Assembly (NCBI GenBank): GCA_012511695.1
Contig: JAAZFO010000088.1
Coordinates: forward strand, 1 to 10,154
DNA: 10,154 nucleotides
Direction of reading: 5' to 3'
Origin: Erysipelotrichia bacterium
GTDB lineage: Bacteria > Bacillota_I > Bacilli_A > RFN20 > CAG-826
Shown in pieces: positions 1 through 6,517 of this stretch; the first letter of the stretch is position 1, and each line of letters opens with the position of its first letter. The notes beneath the pieces are model-generated. The model was not told the origin of the DNA and searched no databases. It saw only the letters and a list, made by a program, of their open reading frames with translations. The position numbers were made by a program, and so were the translations under genes.

Positions 1-20
1 CTAAATAAAGGAGCTAGATT

Positions 21-1220
21 ATGAGTGAAGATTGCAAACAAAGCTGTAGCAGTTGTACGGAAAACTGCGCGGAAAGACAAGAGGAGACAACAGACTTCTC
101 CGAGAAATTACATGAGTTGAGTAAGATTAAAAAAGTTATCGGTGTGGTGAGTGGTAAAGGGGGAGTGGGCAAGTCGCTCGTGACTTCTTTGCTCGCTGTT
201 ACTATGAAAAGAATGGGCCACCATACGGCGATTCTTGATGCCGATGTGACCGGACCTTCTATTCCTAAAATCTTTGGGATTAAAGAAAAAGTCACCGGTA
301 GTGAATTGGGTTTATTTCCTGTTAAAAGTAAAACTGGCGTTGATATTATGTCTGCTAATTTAATTTTAGAAAATGATACTGATCCAGTTGTTTGGAGAGG
401 GCCGATTATCGCTGGCACAGTTAAGCAATTTTGGACTGATGTTATTTGGAACGATGTCGACTATATGTTCATCGATATGCCACCGGGAACTGGTGATGTT
501 CCTTTGACAGTATTTCAATCTTTAGCTGTTGATGGGATTATCGTCGTCACATCGCCACAAGAACTCGTTTCTATGATCGTCTCTAAGGCCGTTAAGATGG
601 CGGAGATGATGAATATCCCGATTATTGGTCTCGTTGAAAATATGTCTTATTTTAAGTGTCCTGATAACGATAAGAAATATCACATATTTGGTAAAAGCCA
701 TATTGAAGAAATTGCTGATAGGCATCACTTAAAGGTTCTTGCCAAACTACCGATCGATCCGAAAATTTCAGCGGCATGTGATCAGGGAAGAATTGAGTTT
801 ATTAAGGGCGATTGGCTTGAGGCAGTTGCGAAAGTCTTAGAAAAAATGGGGGAAACTAAAACTATGAAAATTGCAGTAGCAAGCGAAAATGGAATGGCCA
901 CAGAGCACTTTGGACATTGCAAAGAATTTAAAATTTTTGATACAGAAAACAATAAAATCGTTAAAAGTGAAACGATTGCCAACCCCGGTCACAAACCCGG
1001 ATTTTTACCAAACTTCCTCGCTGATCGCGGTGTAAATGTCATCATCAGTGGTGGCATGGGCGGTGGTGCGGTTGACATTTTTAATGAAAGAAATGTCGAA
1101 GTTGTTGTCGGCGCATCTGGCGAAGCAAAAACAGTTGTTGAAGCTTATTTGCAAGGCTCTTTAAAGTCTACAGGTTCCGTTTGTCATCAACATCATCCGC
1201 ATGAAGAAAGCGATGAATAA
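21..1220 (+). CDS. Mrp/NBP35-family P-loop ATPase fused to a NifX-like domain
   Basis: Cytosolic ATPase of the Mrp/NBP35/ApbC family, which in known members binds and transfers Fe-S clusters. Visible motifs: an N-terminal Cys cluster (C5, C9, C12, C16) as in NBP35-type members; deviant Walker A SGKGGVGKS at 44-52; DADVTGPSIP at 73-82; Walker B region FIDMPPGTGD at 150-159. The family's bridging CPxC motif is altered: C213 is present but the second position is N216. From M282 a second domain begins (KIAVASENG..., then a Gly-rich ISGGMGGGAVD segment). It resembles the dinitrogenase iron-molybdenum cofactor (NifX/NifB C-terminal) family and ends in a Cys/His-rich tail (C388, H389, H391, H392, H394). 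No nitrogenase genes are nearby, so a general Fe-S or metal-cofactor role is more likely than nitrogen fixation. The start is supported by AAAGGAG at 8-13, seven bases before the ATG. Rubrerythrin lies downstream on the same strand. Confidence 0.93.
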   Translation: MSEDCKQSCSSCTENCAERQEETTDFSEKLHELSKIKKVIGVVSGKGGVGKSLVTSLLAVTMKRMGHHTAILDADVTGPSIPKIFGIKEKVTGSELGLFPVKSKTGVDIMSANLILENDTDPVVWRGPIIAGTVKQFWTDVIWNDVDYMFIDMPPGTGDVPLTVFQSLAVDGIIVVTSPQELVSMIVSKAVKMAEMMNIPIIGLVENMSYFKCPDNDKKYHIFGKSHIEEIADRHHLKVLAKLPIDPKISAACDQGRIEFIKGDWLEAVAKVLEKMGETKTMKIAVASENGMATEHFGHCKEFKIFDTENNKIVKSETIANPGHKPGFLPNFLADRGVNVIISGGMGGGAVDIFNERNVEVVVGASGEAKTVVEAYLQGSLKSTGSVCHQHHPHEESDE

Positions 1221-1240
1221 AAAAATACGTTTTCTTTTAT
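1203..1240 (+). terminator. possible weak hairpin terminator after the Mrp-NifX gene
   Basis: AAGAAAGCG (1204-1212) can pair with CGTTTTCTT (1228-1236) through one G-T wobble, leaving a loop of about 15 bases and ending in TTTTAT. The stem overlaps the end of the coding region and is AT-rich with a large loop, so it may terminate inefficiently or not at all. Confidence 0.28.
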
Positions 1241-1316
1241 AAATCAGGATATATGTTGTCATAAAATTATCGCAGGAAATAATTTTTGTGTTCATTTTTA
1301 AAACAAAATGATAAGG

Positions 1317-1322
1317 TATGAT
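1317..1322 (+). promoter_or_regulatory. candidate -10 box for rubrerythrin
   Basis: TATGAT lies 63 bases before the rubrerythrin start, in the 164-bp gap after the Mrp gene. No convincing -35 box is seen at the right distance, so this is only a candidate. The same gap holds two copies of the 10-mer ATAAAATTAT (1261-1270 and 1340-1349), described under findings. Confidence 0.25.
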
Positions 1323-1384
1323 TTCCTAAGGAAACTATTATAAAATTATTAAAAGCTTTAAATGAAAACTAGGAGGATGAAAAG

Positions 1385-1879
1385 ATGAGTAAAAATAAGA
1401 CACTGGAAAACTTAATGACCGCTTTTGTTGGAGAGGCTGAGGCAAATAGGAAATATACAGCCTACGCTAGAAAAGCTGAAAAAGAGGGAAAGCTAAATGC
1501 CGCAAAGTTATTCAGAGCCGCAGCAGATGCTGAAACATTCCACGCCTTAAAACATTTTGAAGTAGCGGGGAAAATTCGTTCGACAGCAGAAAATCTACTC
1601 GACGGAGTCAAAGGAGAAACATACGAATATAAAGAGATGTATCCGCCATTTGTCAAGCAAGCTGAAGCAGACGGCAATAAAGCGGCTGTCATGTCTTTTA
1701 CTTTTGCGATGAAAGCGGAAGAAGTCCACGCTAGACTTTATCAAGATGCCTTAGATAATCTTGACCAGACAGAAGAAATTTTTTATTATCTCTGCCCTCT
1801 CTGCGGAAACATTGAAAAGTTCCGGCCTGAAAAATGTAGCATTTGTGGCGTTTTAGGGGATAGATTTACAAAATATTAA
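1385..1879 (+). CDS. rbr: rubrerythrin
   Basis: Cytosolic non-haem iron peroxidase that reduces hydrogen peroxide in anaerobes and microaerophiles, taking electrons from rubredoxin or NAD(P)H-linked partners. The 164 residues have the standard two-part layout. An N-terminal ferritin-like four-helix domain carries the diiron ligand pattern: E17/E19, E50 and H53 in an ExxH, E78 and E81 in GETYEY, and E112 and H115 in a second ExxH. A C-terminal rubredoxin-like knuckle has C137/C140 and C151/C154. The length is slightly short of classical Desulfovibrio rubrerythrin (about 190) but normal for the compact Bacillota forms. The start is fixed by a perfect AGGAGG at 1371-1376, eight bases upstream. 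An ATG at 1377 is closed by a stop after three codons. The gene is followed by a strong terminator. Its position after an Fe-S protein suggests a shared iron/oxygen theme, although a separate promoter is possible. Confidence 0.97.
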   Translation: MSKNKTLENLMTAFVGEAEANRKYTAYARKAEKEGKLNAAKLFRAAADAETFHALKHFEVAGKIRSTAENLLDGVKGETYEYKEMYPPFVKQAEADGNKAAVMSFTFAMKAEEVHARLYQDALDNLDQTEEIFYYLCPLCGNIEKFRPEKCSICGVLGDRFTKY

Positions 1880-1917
1880 TTGCGACAACAAAAGATAAAA
1901 TATCGTCAATTGTGATA

Positions 1918-1949
1918 AAAAAACGAGCCTTTACACGGGTTCGTTTTTT
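1918..1949. terminator. bidirectional intrinsic terminator between rubrerythrin and the acyltransferase
   Basis: A-rich arm AAAAAACGAGCC (1918-1929) pairs with GGTTCGTTTTTT (1938-1949), with one G-T wobble, around a short loop. The run of T on one strand and of A on the other makes it function in both directions. This suits its place between two convergent genes that end at 1879 and 1973. Confidence 0.87.
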
Positions 1950-1972
1950 ATGTAAAACTTACTCTTTTTAGT

Positions 1973-3271
1973 CTATTCCGAAATGACTTCTTTTTTTGCA
2001 ATGATGTTTTGTTGGCTAAAAAAGTTTTCCAGGCCTTCTGGTAGAATCGGATCTTCTTGATTACTCGTAAACGTTATGCGCATTGTTTCGTTTGTCGTCA
2101 ACACGGTGACTAAAACACTGGCCGCCTTAGAAGGACCGAGCATAAATTCAGCCCCTTCAATGTGCGACATCATTTCTTTTGGCCCTTTAAATATCCCTAA
2201 GTTTGATAAGGAAGTCGTCGCTGATGTATTTGCTCTAGCTTTATAAATTGCTCTAATGATTAATTTTTTTATGAGTAATGGGGTTAAGCGGATGCACAAA
2301 CTTTTCCCAAGAGACGCGTTTGGCGCGATGTCAGCATAAAGTTTTTCGGGAACTAATGCTTCTTTCATAAATTGGTGTACGTTGGAAGCGATGGATTCAA
2401 ATGTCAGGTTATCAAAAGGTGGAATAATTTCGGGTTGGATAAACCATGAACAATTTCTAACGGCTTGCGTTGGAAAAAATTGTCTCATGTCAACTGGCAC
2501 AGTGACACGGACCGGAAGCTTTTTATTCGGATTGTCCTCGGTTTGTTTTTTATAGCTGATATAAAGTAATGCCGCGGTCAAATATTGGGTGACGCTAACA
2601 CCTATTGCTTTAGCTTTATTTTGTATTTCCTTAGCGAGAACAATATAAGTGATCAAACGTTTGGTTTGGGCGTTTTTTTGTCCGCGCGAGAAGTGATAAG
2701 CCGTCCCTTGAGTTCTTGCTTTTTTGGCCTTAGGCAGTGGCATTTCTTTAAAGGCGTCAACCATCTCTTCTTTTTGAGGTCCTTTTTTTAAGTCAAGAAT
2801 GCCTTCCTTGCACGGAATGTTTATGCCACACAACCGCAGATATTCGGCGACGAGTGTTTTTAAAAATACCATCGCTCCTGAACCATCTGTCACGGCGTGA
2901 AAAAACTCAACCGCTATGCGTTTGTCGGTATAAAGTATTCTTAATAAGTGGGCATGTTTTCTGCGCCATTTAATGGGGGCACAAGGAAAACCTTTATCGG
3001 GTTTGACAATTAATCGTTTTGGATTTTCTTTTAAGCGATAACAAAATATACCACTGCGCACTTGAGCGTTCATTATAGGAAATCGGGGCAAGACGGCATC
3101 GGCCGCTTTTTGAAGCAAGGCCGGATTAATTTTTCTTTTCAATACCGCTGCTACTCTGAGCAGTGCGCTCCATTTCGCTGTACTGACTAAAAGATAAATC
3201 TTCGCCGCATCATCGAGATGAAACCATTGTTTTTTTAAAAGATGATTTCGGGGTGGTTTTGGAGATGACAT
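1973..3271 (-). CDS. condensation / alcohol-acetyltransferase-like (BAHD/PapA-type) acyltransferase
   Basis: A 432-residue protein of the CoA-dependent acyltransferase fold shared by alcohol acetyltransferases, PapA-type and NRPS condensation domains. The key sign is the active-site HAVTDG (H125, D129, G130), which matches HxxxDG and is followed by a helix as in the family. In enzymes of this fold the His deprotonates the acceptor hydroxyl or amine. The C-terminal half carries the segment TTSLSNLGIF, where condensation-type proteins have their structural DFGWG-like region. There is no carrier-protein or adenylation domain nearby, so a stand-alone enzyme acylating an alcohol or lipid is more likely than peptide synthesis; the acceptor cannot be told. 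No signal peptide is seen. The start is supported by AAGGAGG at 3279-3285, seven bases before the ATG. It lies 53 bp downstream of the pgsA-like gene on the same strand, probably as one operon. Confidence 0.8.
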   Translation of the reverse strand: MSSPKPPRNHLLKKQWFHLDDAAKIYLLVSTAKWSALLRVAAVLKRKINPALLQKAADAVLPRFPIMNAQVRSGIFCYRLKENPKRLIVKPDKGFPCAPIKWRRKHAHLLRILYTDKRIAVEFFHAVTDGSGAMVFLKTLVAEYLRLCGINIPCKEGILDLKKGPQKEEMVDAFKEMPLPKAKKARTQGTAYHFSRGQKNAQTKRLITYIVLAKEIQNKAKAIGVSVTQYLTAALLYISYKKQTEDNPNKKLPVRVTVPVDMRQFFPTQAVRNCSWFIQPEIIPPFDNLTFESIASNVHQFMKEALVPEKLYADIAPNASLGKSLCIRLTPLLIKKLIIRAIYKARANTSATTSLSNLGIFKGPKEMMSHIEGAEFMLGPSKAASVLVTVLTTNETMRITFTSNQEDPILPEGLENFFSQQNIIAKKEVISE

Positions 3272-3324
3272 TGTTACGCCTCCTTGTTAATGTGTGCGGA
3301 TGTTAGACAGCTGTTTCATTACTT

Positions 3325-3882
3325 TTATTCAATAGTTGCAATGAATCGAAAATACATTACAAACGACAATAGAGCAAAAGCGACGCCAGTCATTGATAAA
3401 GCCCATGAGATCGGAGCAGAAAGAAAAGGAAAAATAACGTGCACAATTGTGACGACAAACAAAACAAACGTGCAAGCTTTCCCATACCACTGAGCACTTT
3501 TAACACTTGTTTTCTTTGTGAACAGATAAAATAGCAGGAGAATTAATTCTTTAATAATTTGGATTGATAACAAAACTCGCATCGAGATAAAACGCACAGA
3601 TAAACAACCTACAAACGAAACTTGTGTCAATTTGTCTGCTACGGGATCAAGAACTTTGCCTAGTTTGGTAACCATATTAAATTTACGAGCGATATAGCCA
3701 TCAAGAACATCCATCATACTTGCAATAACAATGACCACGCCAGACATTATAAAATCTTCTTGGAAACAATATAACCAAATGAAAATAGGAATTAAGCATA
3801 TCCTCACAAATGATAGGATATTTGGTAGAGTTAGTACTTTTCGTCCTATTTCCTGCTTATTGCTTCCATTATCAATATTCAT
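3325..3882 (-). CDS. pgsA: CDP-alcohol phosphatidyltransferase, probably phosphatidylglycerophosphate synthase
   Basis: Integral membrane enzyme of the CDP-alcohol phosphatidyltransferase family. PgsA joins CDP-diacylglycerol and glycerol-3-phosphate on the way to phosphatidylglycerol. The family signature D(x2)DG(x2)AR(x8)G(x3)D(x3)D is complete: D58, D61, G62, A65, R66, G75, D79, D83, counting from the ATG at 3882. These residues bind the metal ions and the CDP group. Upstream is the usual TLPNILSFVRI segment, and several hydrophobic membrane spans follow. At 185 residues it has normal PgsA length. A TTG at 3888 would add two residues but sits only three bases from the AAAAGGA ribosome-binding site. 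The ATG at 3882 has nine-base spacing and is preferred. It is the first gene of a probable operon with the acyltransferase. A cardiolipin-synthase-like or other head-group specificity of the same family cannot be excluded. Confidence 0.88.
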   Translation of the reverse strand: MNIDNGSNKQEIGRKVLTLPNILSFVRICLIPIFIWLYCFQEDFIMSGVVIVIASMMDVLDGYIARKFNMVTKLGKVLDPVADKLTQVSFVGCLSVRFISMRVLLSIQIIKELILLLFYLFTKKTSVKSAQWYGKACTFVLFVVTIVHVIFPFLSAPISWALSMTGVAFALLSFVMYFRFIATIE

Positions 3883-3891
3883 TTTCAATTA

Positions 3892-3898
3892 TCCTTTT
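3892..3898 (-). promoter_or_regulatory. ribosome-binding site that decides the pgsA start
   Basis: AAAAGGA on the minus strand lies nine bases before the ATG at 3882 but only three before an in-frame TTG at 3888, favouring the ATG. Confidence 0.65.
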
Positions 3899-3923
3899 GG
3901 CAGCTAATGTTGCCGCTTAAAAA

Positions 3924-3957
3924 ATCGCTTATGTTATTTTAACATATAATCGCTTAT
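3924..3957. repeat. palindrome within a direct repeat upstream of pgsA, possible operator
   Basis: TATGTTA (3930-3936) and TAACATA (3940-3946) form a perfect 7-bp inverted repeat with a 3-bp spacer. The 9-mer ATCGCTTAT occurs at 3924-3932 and again at 3949-3957, 25 bp apart, framing the palindrome. The site lies 42-75 bp before the pgsA start, where a repressor could act. It is AT-rich, so chance is not excluded. Confidence 0.45.
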
Positions 3958-4118
3958 TTTTTAACTAATTCAAGGCCAAATCCTTAGTGGTATACAGATA
4001 TGTTCGTTCCACACCAATTTTCATATAGTTTTTATATCTAGAGTGATGTTTTGTGGGGCTTAGCTATCTAAAGCTCAACTGTGTAAAAAATATTGCTTTA
4101 GTAGTAATTTATGTCGCC

Positions 4119-4143
4119 ACGCTTTACGCCGCTTTCTAAGCGT
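4119..4143. repeat. inverted repeat abutting the -35 box of the first CotH gene
   Basis: ACGCTT (4119-4124) and AAGCGT (4138-4143) are perfect 6-bp arms separated by 13 bp. The right arm touches the -35 hexamer TTGATA at 4143-4148. This GC-rich patch stands out in an AT-rich region and could be a regulator site. Confidence 0.4.
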
Positions 4144-4171
4144 TGATAAAAATCGGTATTTTAAGTATATT
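4143..4171 (+). promoter_or_regulatory. sigma-70/SigA-type promoter of the first CotH gene
   Basis: TTGATA (4143-4148) and TATATT (4166-4171) are separated by exactly 17 bp, the best promoter match in the window. Transcription would start near 4178. A ribosome-binding site GGAG follows at 4186-4189 and the ATG at 4200. Because a longer reading-frame start (TTG at 4143) lies inside the -35 box, the real start is the ATG at 4200. Confidence 0.65.
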
Positions 4172-4185
4172 GTTAGTGATAGTGT

Positions 4186-4189
4186 GGAG
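4186..4189 (+). promoter_or_regulatory. ribosome-binding site fixing the first CotH start
   Basis: GGAG lies ten bases before the ATG at 4200. Initiation there puts a normal lipoprotein signal peptide at the very N-terminus, as expected. The TTG at 4143 has no comparable site. Confidence 0.6.
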
Positions 4190-4199
4190 AAAATATGCA

Positions 4200-6482
4200 A
4201 TGAATAAAAGACTTATTACTGCTTTTTTATTTTTGGTTGTCTTAGTCGTCCCGAGTTGTCAACAAACACATAGTAGTTCACATAGTTCACATAGTTCACA
4301 TAGTTCACATAGTTCACATAGTTCACATAGTGAAAGTAGTGCGAGCGCAACCTTTGATTCTAAAAAATCTTATCTTTCCGATTCTTCATTTTTTGATGAA
4401 TCTTCTAGTAGTTCTTCTAGCTCAAGCTCAGTTGATCCTAATATTGACCCTGATGATTTATGGGAAGAAAAGACTACCGGAGAAGACGGTATTGATGAAA
4501 ATTTACCCCCTAAGAGTGGGCCTATTTATAATAAATATGATTATCGTCCAATTATCGGCACAAAAATTCCAGAAATTACTGTTACATTAAGTTATGACGC
4601 AGCCATTAATGGTATCCCAAAGTTAGAGCAAACATACTTAACAACGGGGAGCCGCTTGAATAAAGGCGACTACTACGATTGTTCCGTCAGTGTGACTAAC
4701 TATGATGAATATGATTTGAATATTATCGATAAAAACTGCAAGATTAAAGTCCGCGGCAATTATACTGCTAACTATTCCAAAAAGCCTTTTCGTTTAAAAT
4801 TTGAAAAAAAGACTAATATGCCTGGCTTTGTCGGTAGATTTAAAAATTGGGTTTTGTTAGCCGATGTAAAAGATCAATCACTCCAAAGAAATGCTCTTTC
4901 TTTTTATATGGGGAAAATGATTTTAGGGACTGATGGTTATTATTGCAGCAACTTCAGACCTGTAGAATTATATTTTATCGATGGCACTGGCGCGCGCCGC
5001 TACTGGGGTGCTTATTTACTAGCAGAGCAACAAGAGGTCAAGCCTGGTCGTCTTGAGGTTACTGATGTCGGTGGTATTCCTGGAGAAGATGGAATTGCGG
5101 GAACTTATACTGGAACAGATATCGGTTACTTTTTTGAATTCGATGCTTATTATAATGAGCAAGGCCCCAATGACCCAACTTTTACCATTGATTATTACAA
5201 CGGTAGTTATCGCAAATTTCAAGGCGGAAGTAGCACGATTACCCCGACACAAAAAGGTTATACGATGAAAGGCGACTTAAGTGCCGGCGATCACTCCTTA
5301 CAATTGGCTTTTATTAAATCATATGTAGAAAAAATCTATCGCATTATTTATGAAGCGACTTACAATGAGACCGCTTATGTTTTCAATGAAGAATATACCG
5401 CTATTTCTTTAAGTACGGAAATAACTGCGCGCGAAGCTATTGAGCGCGTCATTGATATCAATTCCTTAGTCGGCACTTATCTTTATTCAGAAATTGTTTG
5501 TGATCCAGATATCGCTTGGTCGAGTTTTTATATGGACGTAGATTTTGGCTTTAGAGCTAAAGATAGTTTATTGCGCTTTCAAGCGCCGTGGGATTTCGAC
5601 AGTAGTTGCGCGGTTAAAAAAGGATATTCCAGTAGTGGAACTGGCTATTATGCCGCTACTTCTTCTAATCCTTGGCTCGGAGTCATTGTCAACAATGAGT
5701 GGTTTATGGATTTAGTTAAAGCGAAATATCAAGAATTATATAGTTATGATTTCCTTAAAGACTTCGTCGAATACTTAGAAAATACTGCGAACAACCCCAT
5801 TTATGAAGCGATGTATCAACGAAACACCACACGGTGGGGGACTAGTGATACGACCGGCGAAGTTCGCGATGAATTAAAAGGTTTCACCACCCAAAAACAA
5901 CACGCAAATTGGTTACAAAATTGGCTTCATGCTCGTCTTAATTGGCTAAGTGGCACTTGGCTAGATGGTTATGATGTCGTCACGCATCAAAAATTGGCTC
6001 CTGGAAACTTTGAACTTTCCGTAGGCAATATCGCCTTAAAAACAAACGGGACAAAATATCGTTTTGAAGCCGAAGACGCTATTTATACTTCCCCTATCGC
6101 TGCTAGGGTAAATCGCCCAGATACGAATGCTTCAAACGATAGCTATCTCGGTGATATCGCTGGTGGTAGTGGTAAGACCATCACTTTTAAGGTAACAGCC
6201 ACTCAGAGTAAACAGTGCTATTTAGTAGCGTGTGTTTCTGCTAAGGATACTGACATACCTTTTACCGATATGTTTACTATTACCGTTAATGCAAAGCCAT
6301 TGTTGTTTAGAAATATCATCGTGCCAGCGGTTGCGGTTTTAACTTGGCACGATTGGCTAGAAATCGATATTTATTCTTTTTGGTTAGAGCCTGGGGAAAA
6401 TGACATCTTCTTTATTTCTGGAAGCAATAGTACAAACTTCGATTATATTGATCTATATTCTAAAGATAGTTTAACTTTTTAA
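4200..6482 (+). CDS. CotH-kinase surface lipoprotein with Ser/His repeat linker and C-terminal CBM6/35-like module
   Basis: Predicted exported, lipid-anchored protein of 760 residues in the CotH family of atypical protein kinases (Bacillus CotH phosphorylates spore-coat proteins). Order: signal peptide with lipobox VPSC (C20); low-complexity Ser/His linker (about 21-77) with six perfect SSH units and then a ten-Ser run; CotH core (about 120-590); C-terminal module (about 617-757). Core motifs are KVRGN with the KKPFRLKF strand (184-201), NWVLLADVKDQ, YLLAEQQEVKPGRLEV, DPDIAWSSFYM (D435 or D437 as catalytic-loop Asp) and APWDFD (D465/D467, likely metal-binding). The tail has the YRFEAEDA opening, a central VNAKPL strand and a GENDI...FDYIDLYS ending, typical of CBM6/CBM35 jelly-roll domains, so it may bind a glycan. 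P at -2 of the lipobox is unusual. A convergent CotH paralogue begins 30 bp beyond its stop. Start chosen from promoter, ribosome-binding site and signal peptide. Substrate unknown. Confidence 0.88.
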   Translation: MNKRLITAFLFLVVLVVPSCQQTHSSSHSSHSSHSSHSSHSSHSESSASATFDSKKSYLSDSSFFDESSSSSSSSSSVDPNIDPDDLWEEKTTGEDGIDENLPPKSGPIYNKYDYRPIIGTKIPEITVTLSYDAAINGIPKLEQTYLTTGSRLNKGDYYDCSVSVTNYDEYDLNIIDKNCKIKVRGNYTANYSKKPFRLKFEKKTNMPGFVGRFKNWVLLADVKDQSLQRNALSFYMGKMILGTDGYYCSNFRPVELYFIDGTGARRYWGAYLLAEQQEVKPGRLEVTDVGGIPGEDGIAGTYTGTDIGYFFEFDAYYNEQGPNDPTFTIDYYNGSYRKFQGGSSTITPTQKGYTMKGDLSAGDHSLQLAFIKSYVEKIYRIIYEATYNETAYVFNEEYTAISLSTEITAREAIERVIDINSLVGTYLYSEIVCDPDIAWSSFYMDVDFGFRAKDSLLRFQAPWDFDSSCAVKKGYSSSGTGYYAATSSNPWLGVIVNNEWFMDLVKAKYQELYSYDFLKDFVEYLENTANNPIYEAMYQRNTTRWGTSDTTGEVRDELKGFTTQKQHANWLQNWLHARLNWLSGTWLDGYDVVTHQKLAPGNFELSVGNIALKTNGTKYRFEAEDAIYTSPIAARVNRPDTNASNDSYLGDIAGGSGKTITFKVTATQSKQCYLVACVSAKDTDIPFTDMFTITVNAKPLLFRNIIVPAVAVLTWHDWLEIDIYSFWLEPGENDIFFISGSNSTNFDYIDLYSKDSLTF
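4275..4328 (+). repeat. 9-bp in-frame minisatellite, six perfect copies
   Basis: Six identical tandem copies of AGTTCACAT, each encoding Ser-Ser-His, lie just after the lipobox of the first CotH protein (residues 26-43). The copies use exactly the same codons, unlike the mixed-codon Ser run further on, which points to recent slippage or unequal exchange. A 9-bp unit keeps the frame whatever the copy number. Confidence 0.96.
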
Positions 6483-6498
6483 GATTGGATTAACATAT

Positions 6499-6517
6499 TG
6501 TAAAAAAGCAATTTACA
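6499..6517. other. small hairpin between the convergent CotH genes
   Basis: TGTAAA (6499-6504) and TTTACA (6512-6517) form a 6-bp AT-rich stem that overlaps the stop codon of the second CotH gene. It lacks the GC-rich stem and T-run of a standard terminator. No convincing terminator is visible between these convergent genes, so some transcripts may overlap. Confidence 0.25.

Larger units (their letters stand above)
3883..4199. other. divergent intergenic control region
   Basis: This 317-bp stretch without a gene separates the divergent pgsA-like and first CotH genes. It contains the pgsA ribosome-binding site, a perfect 7-bp inverted repeat at 3930-3946 flanked by copies of ATCGCTTAT, a 6-bp inverted repeat at 4119-4143, and a good + strand promoter at 4143-4171. 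A weak candidate for the pgsA promoter is TTGAAT (3968-3973, minus strand) followed 17-19 bases on by the AT-rich ATTATATG. I see no RNA gene, small ORF with a ribosome-binding site, or terminator in the middle part (about 3960-4110). Confidence 0.7.

Noticed and set aside
14..418. Minus-strand ORF of 134 residues
   Set aside because: It is antisense to the well-supported ATPase gene and has no recognisable domain.
21..1220. Nitrogen-fixation gene because of the NifX-like domain
   Set aside because: No nif structural or assembly genes are present, and this domain occurs widely in organisms that do not fix nitrogen.
1973..3271. NRPS condensation domain of a peptide-synthesis cluster
   Set aside because: There is no adenylation, carrier or thioesterase domain nearby, and the length fits a stand-alone acyltransferase.
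3284..3493. Small + strand ORF of 69 residues
   Set aside because: It overlaps the 3' part of the pgsA-like gene on the opposite strand, has no ribosome-binding site and looks like a shadow frame.
3945..3950. Perfect TATAAT on the + strand
   Set aside because: No -35 hexamer lies at 16-18 bp, and the nearest + strand gene starts 250 bp away with a better promoter of its own.
4143..4199. 19-residue N-terminal extension of the first CotH protein from a TTG start
   Set aside because: The TTG lies in a good -35 box, has no ribosome-binding site, and would place a second hydrophobic segment in front of a complete lipoprotein signal peptide.
4275..4328. CRISPR-like or regulatory tandem repeat
   Set aside because: The unit is only 9 bp with no spacers and is in frame inside a gene, encoding Ser-Ser-His.
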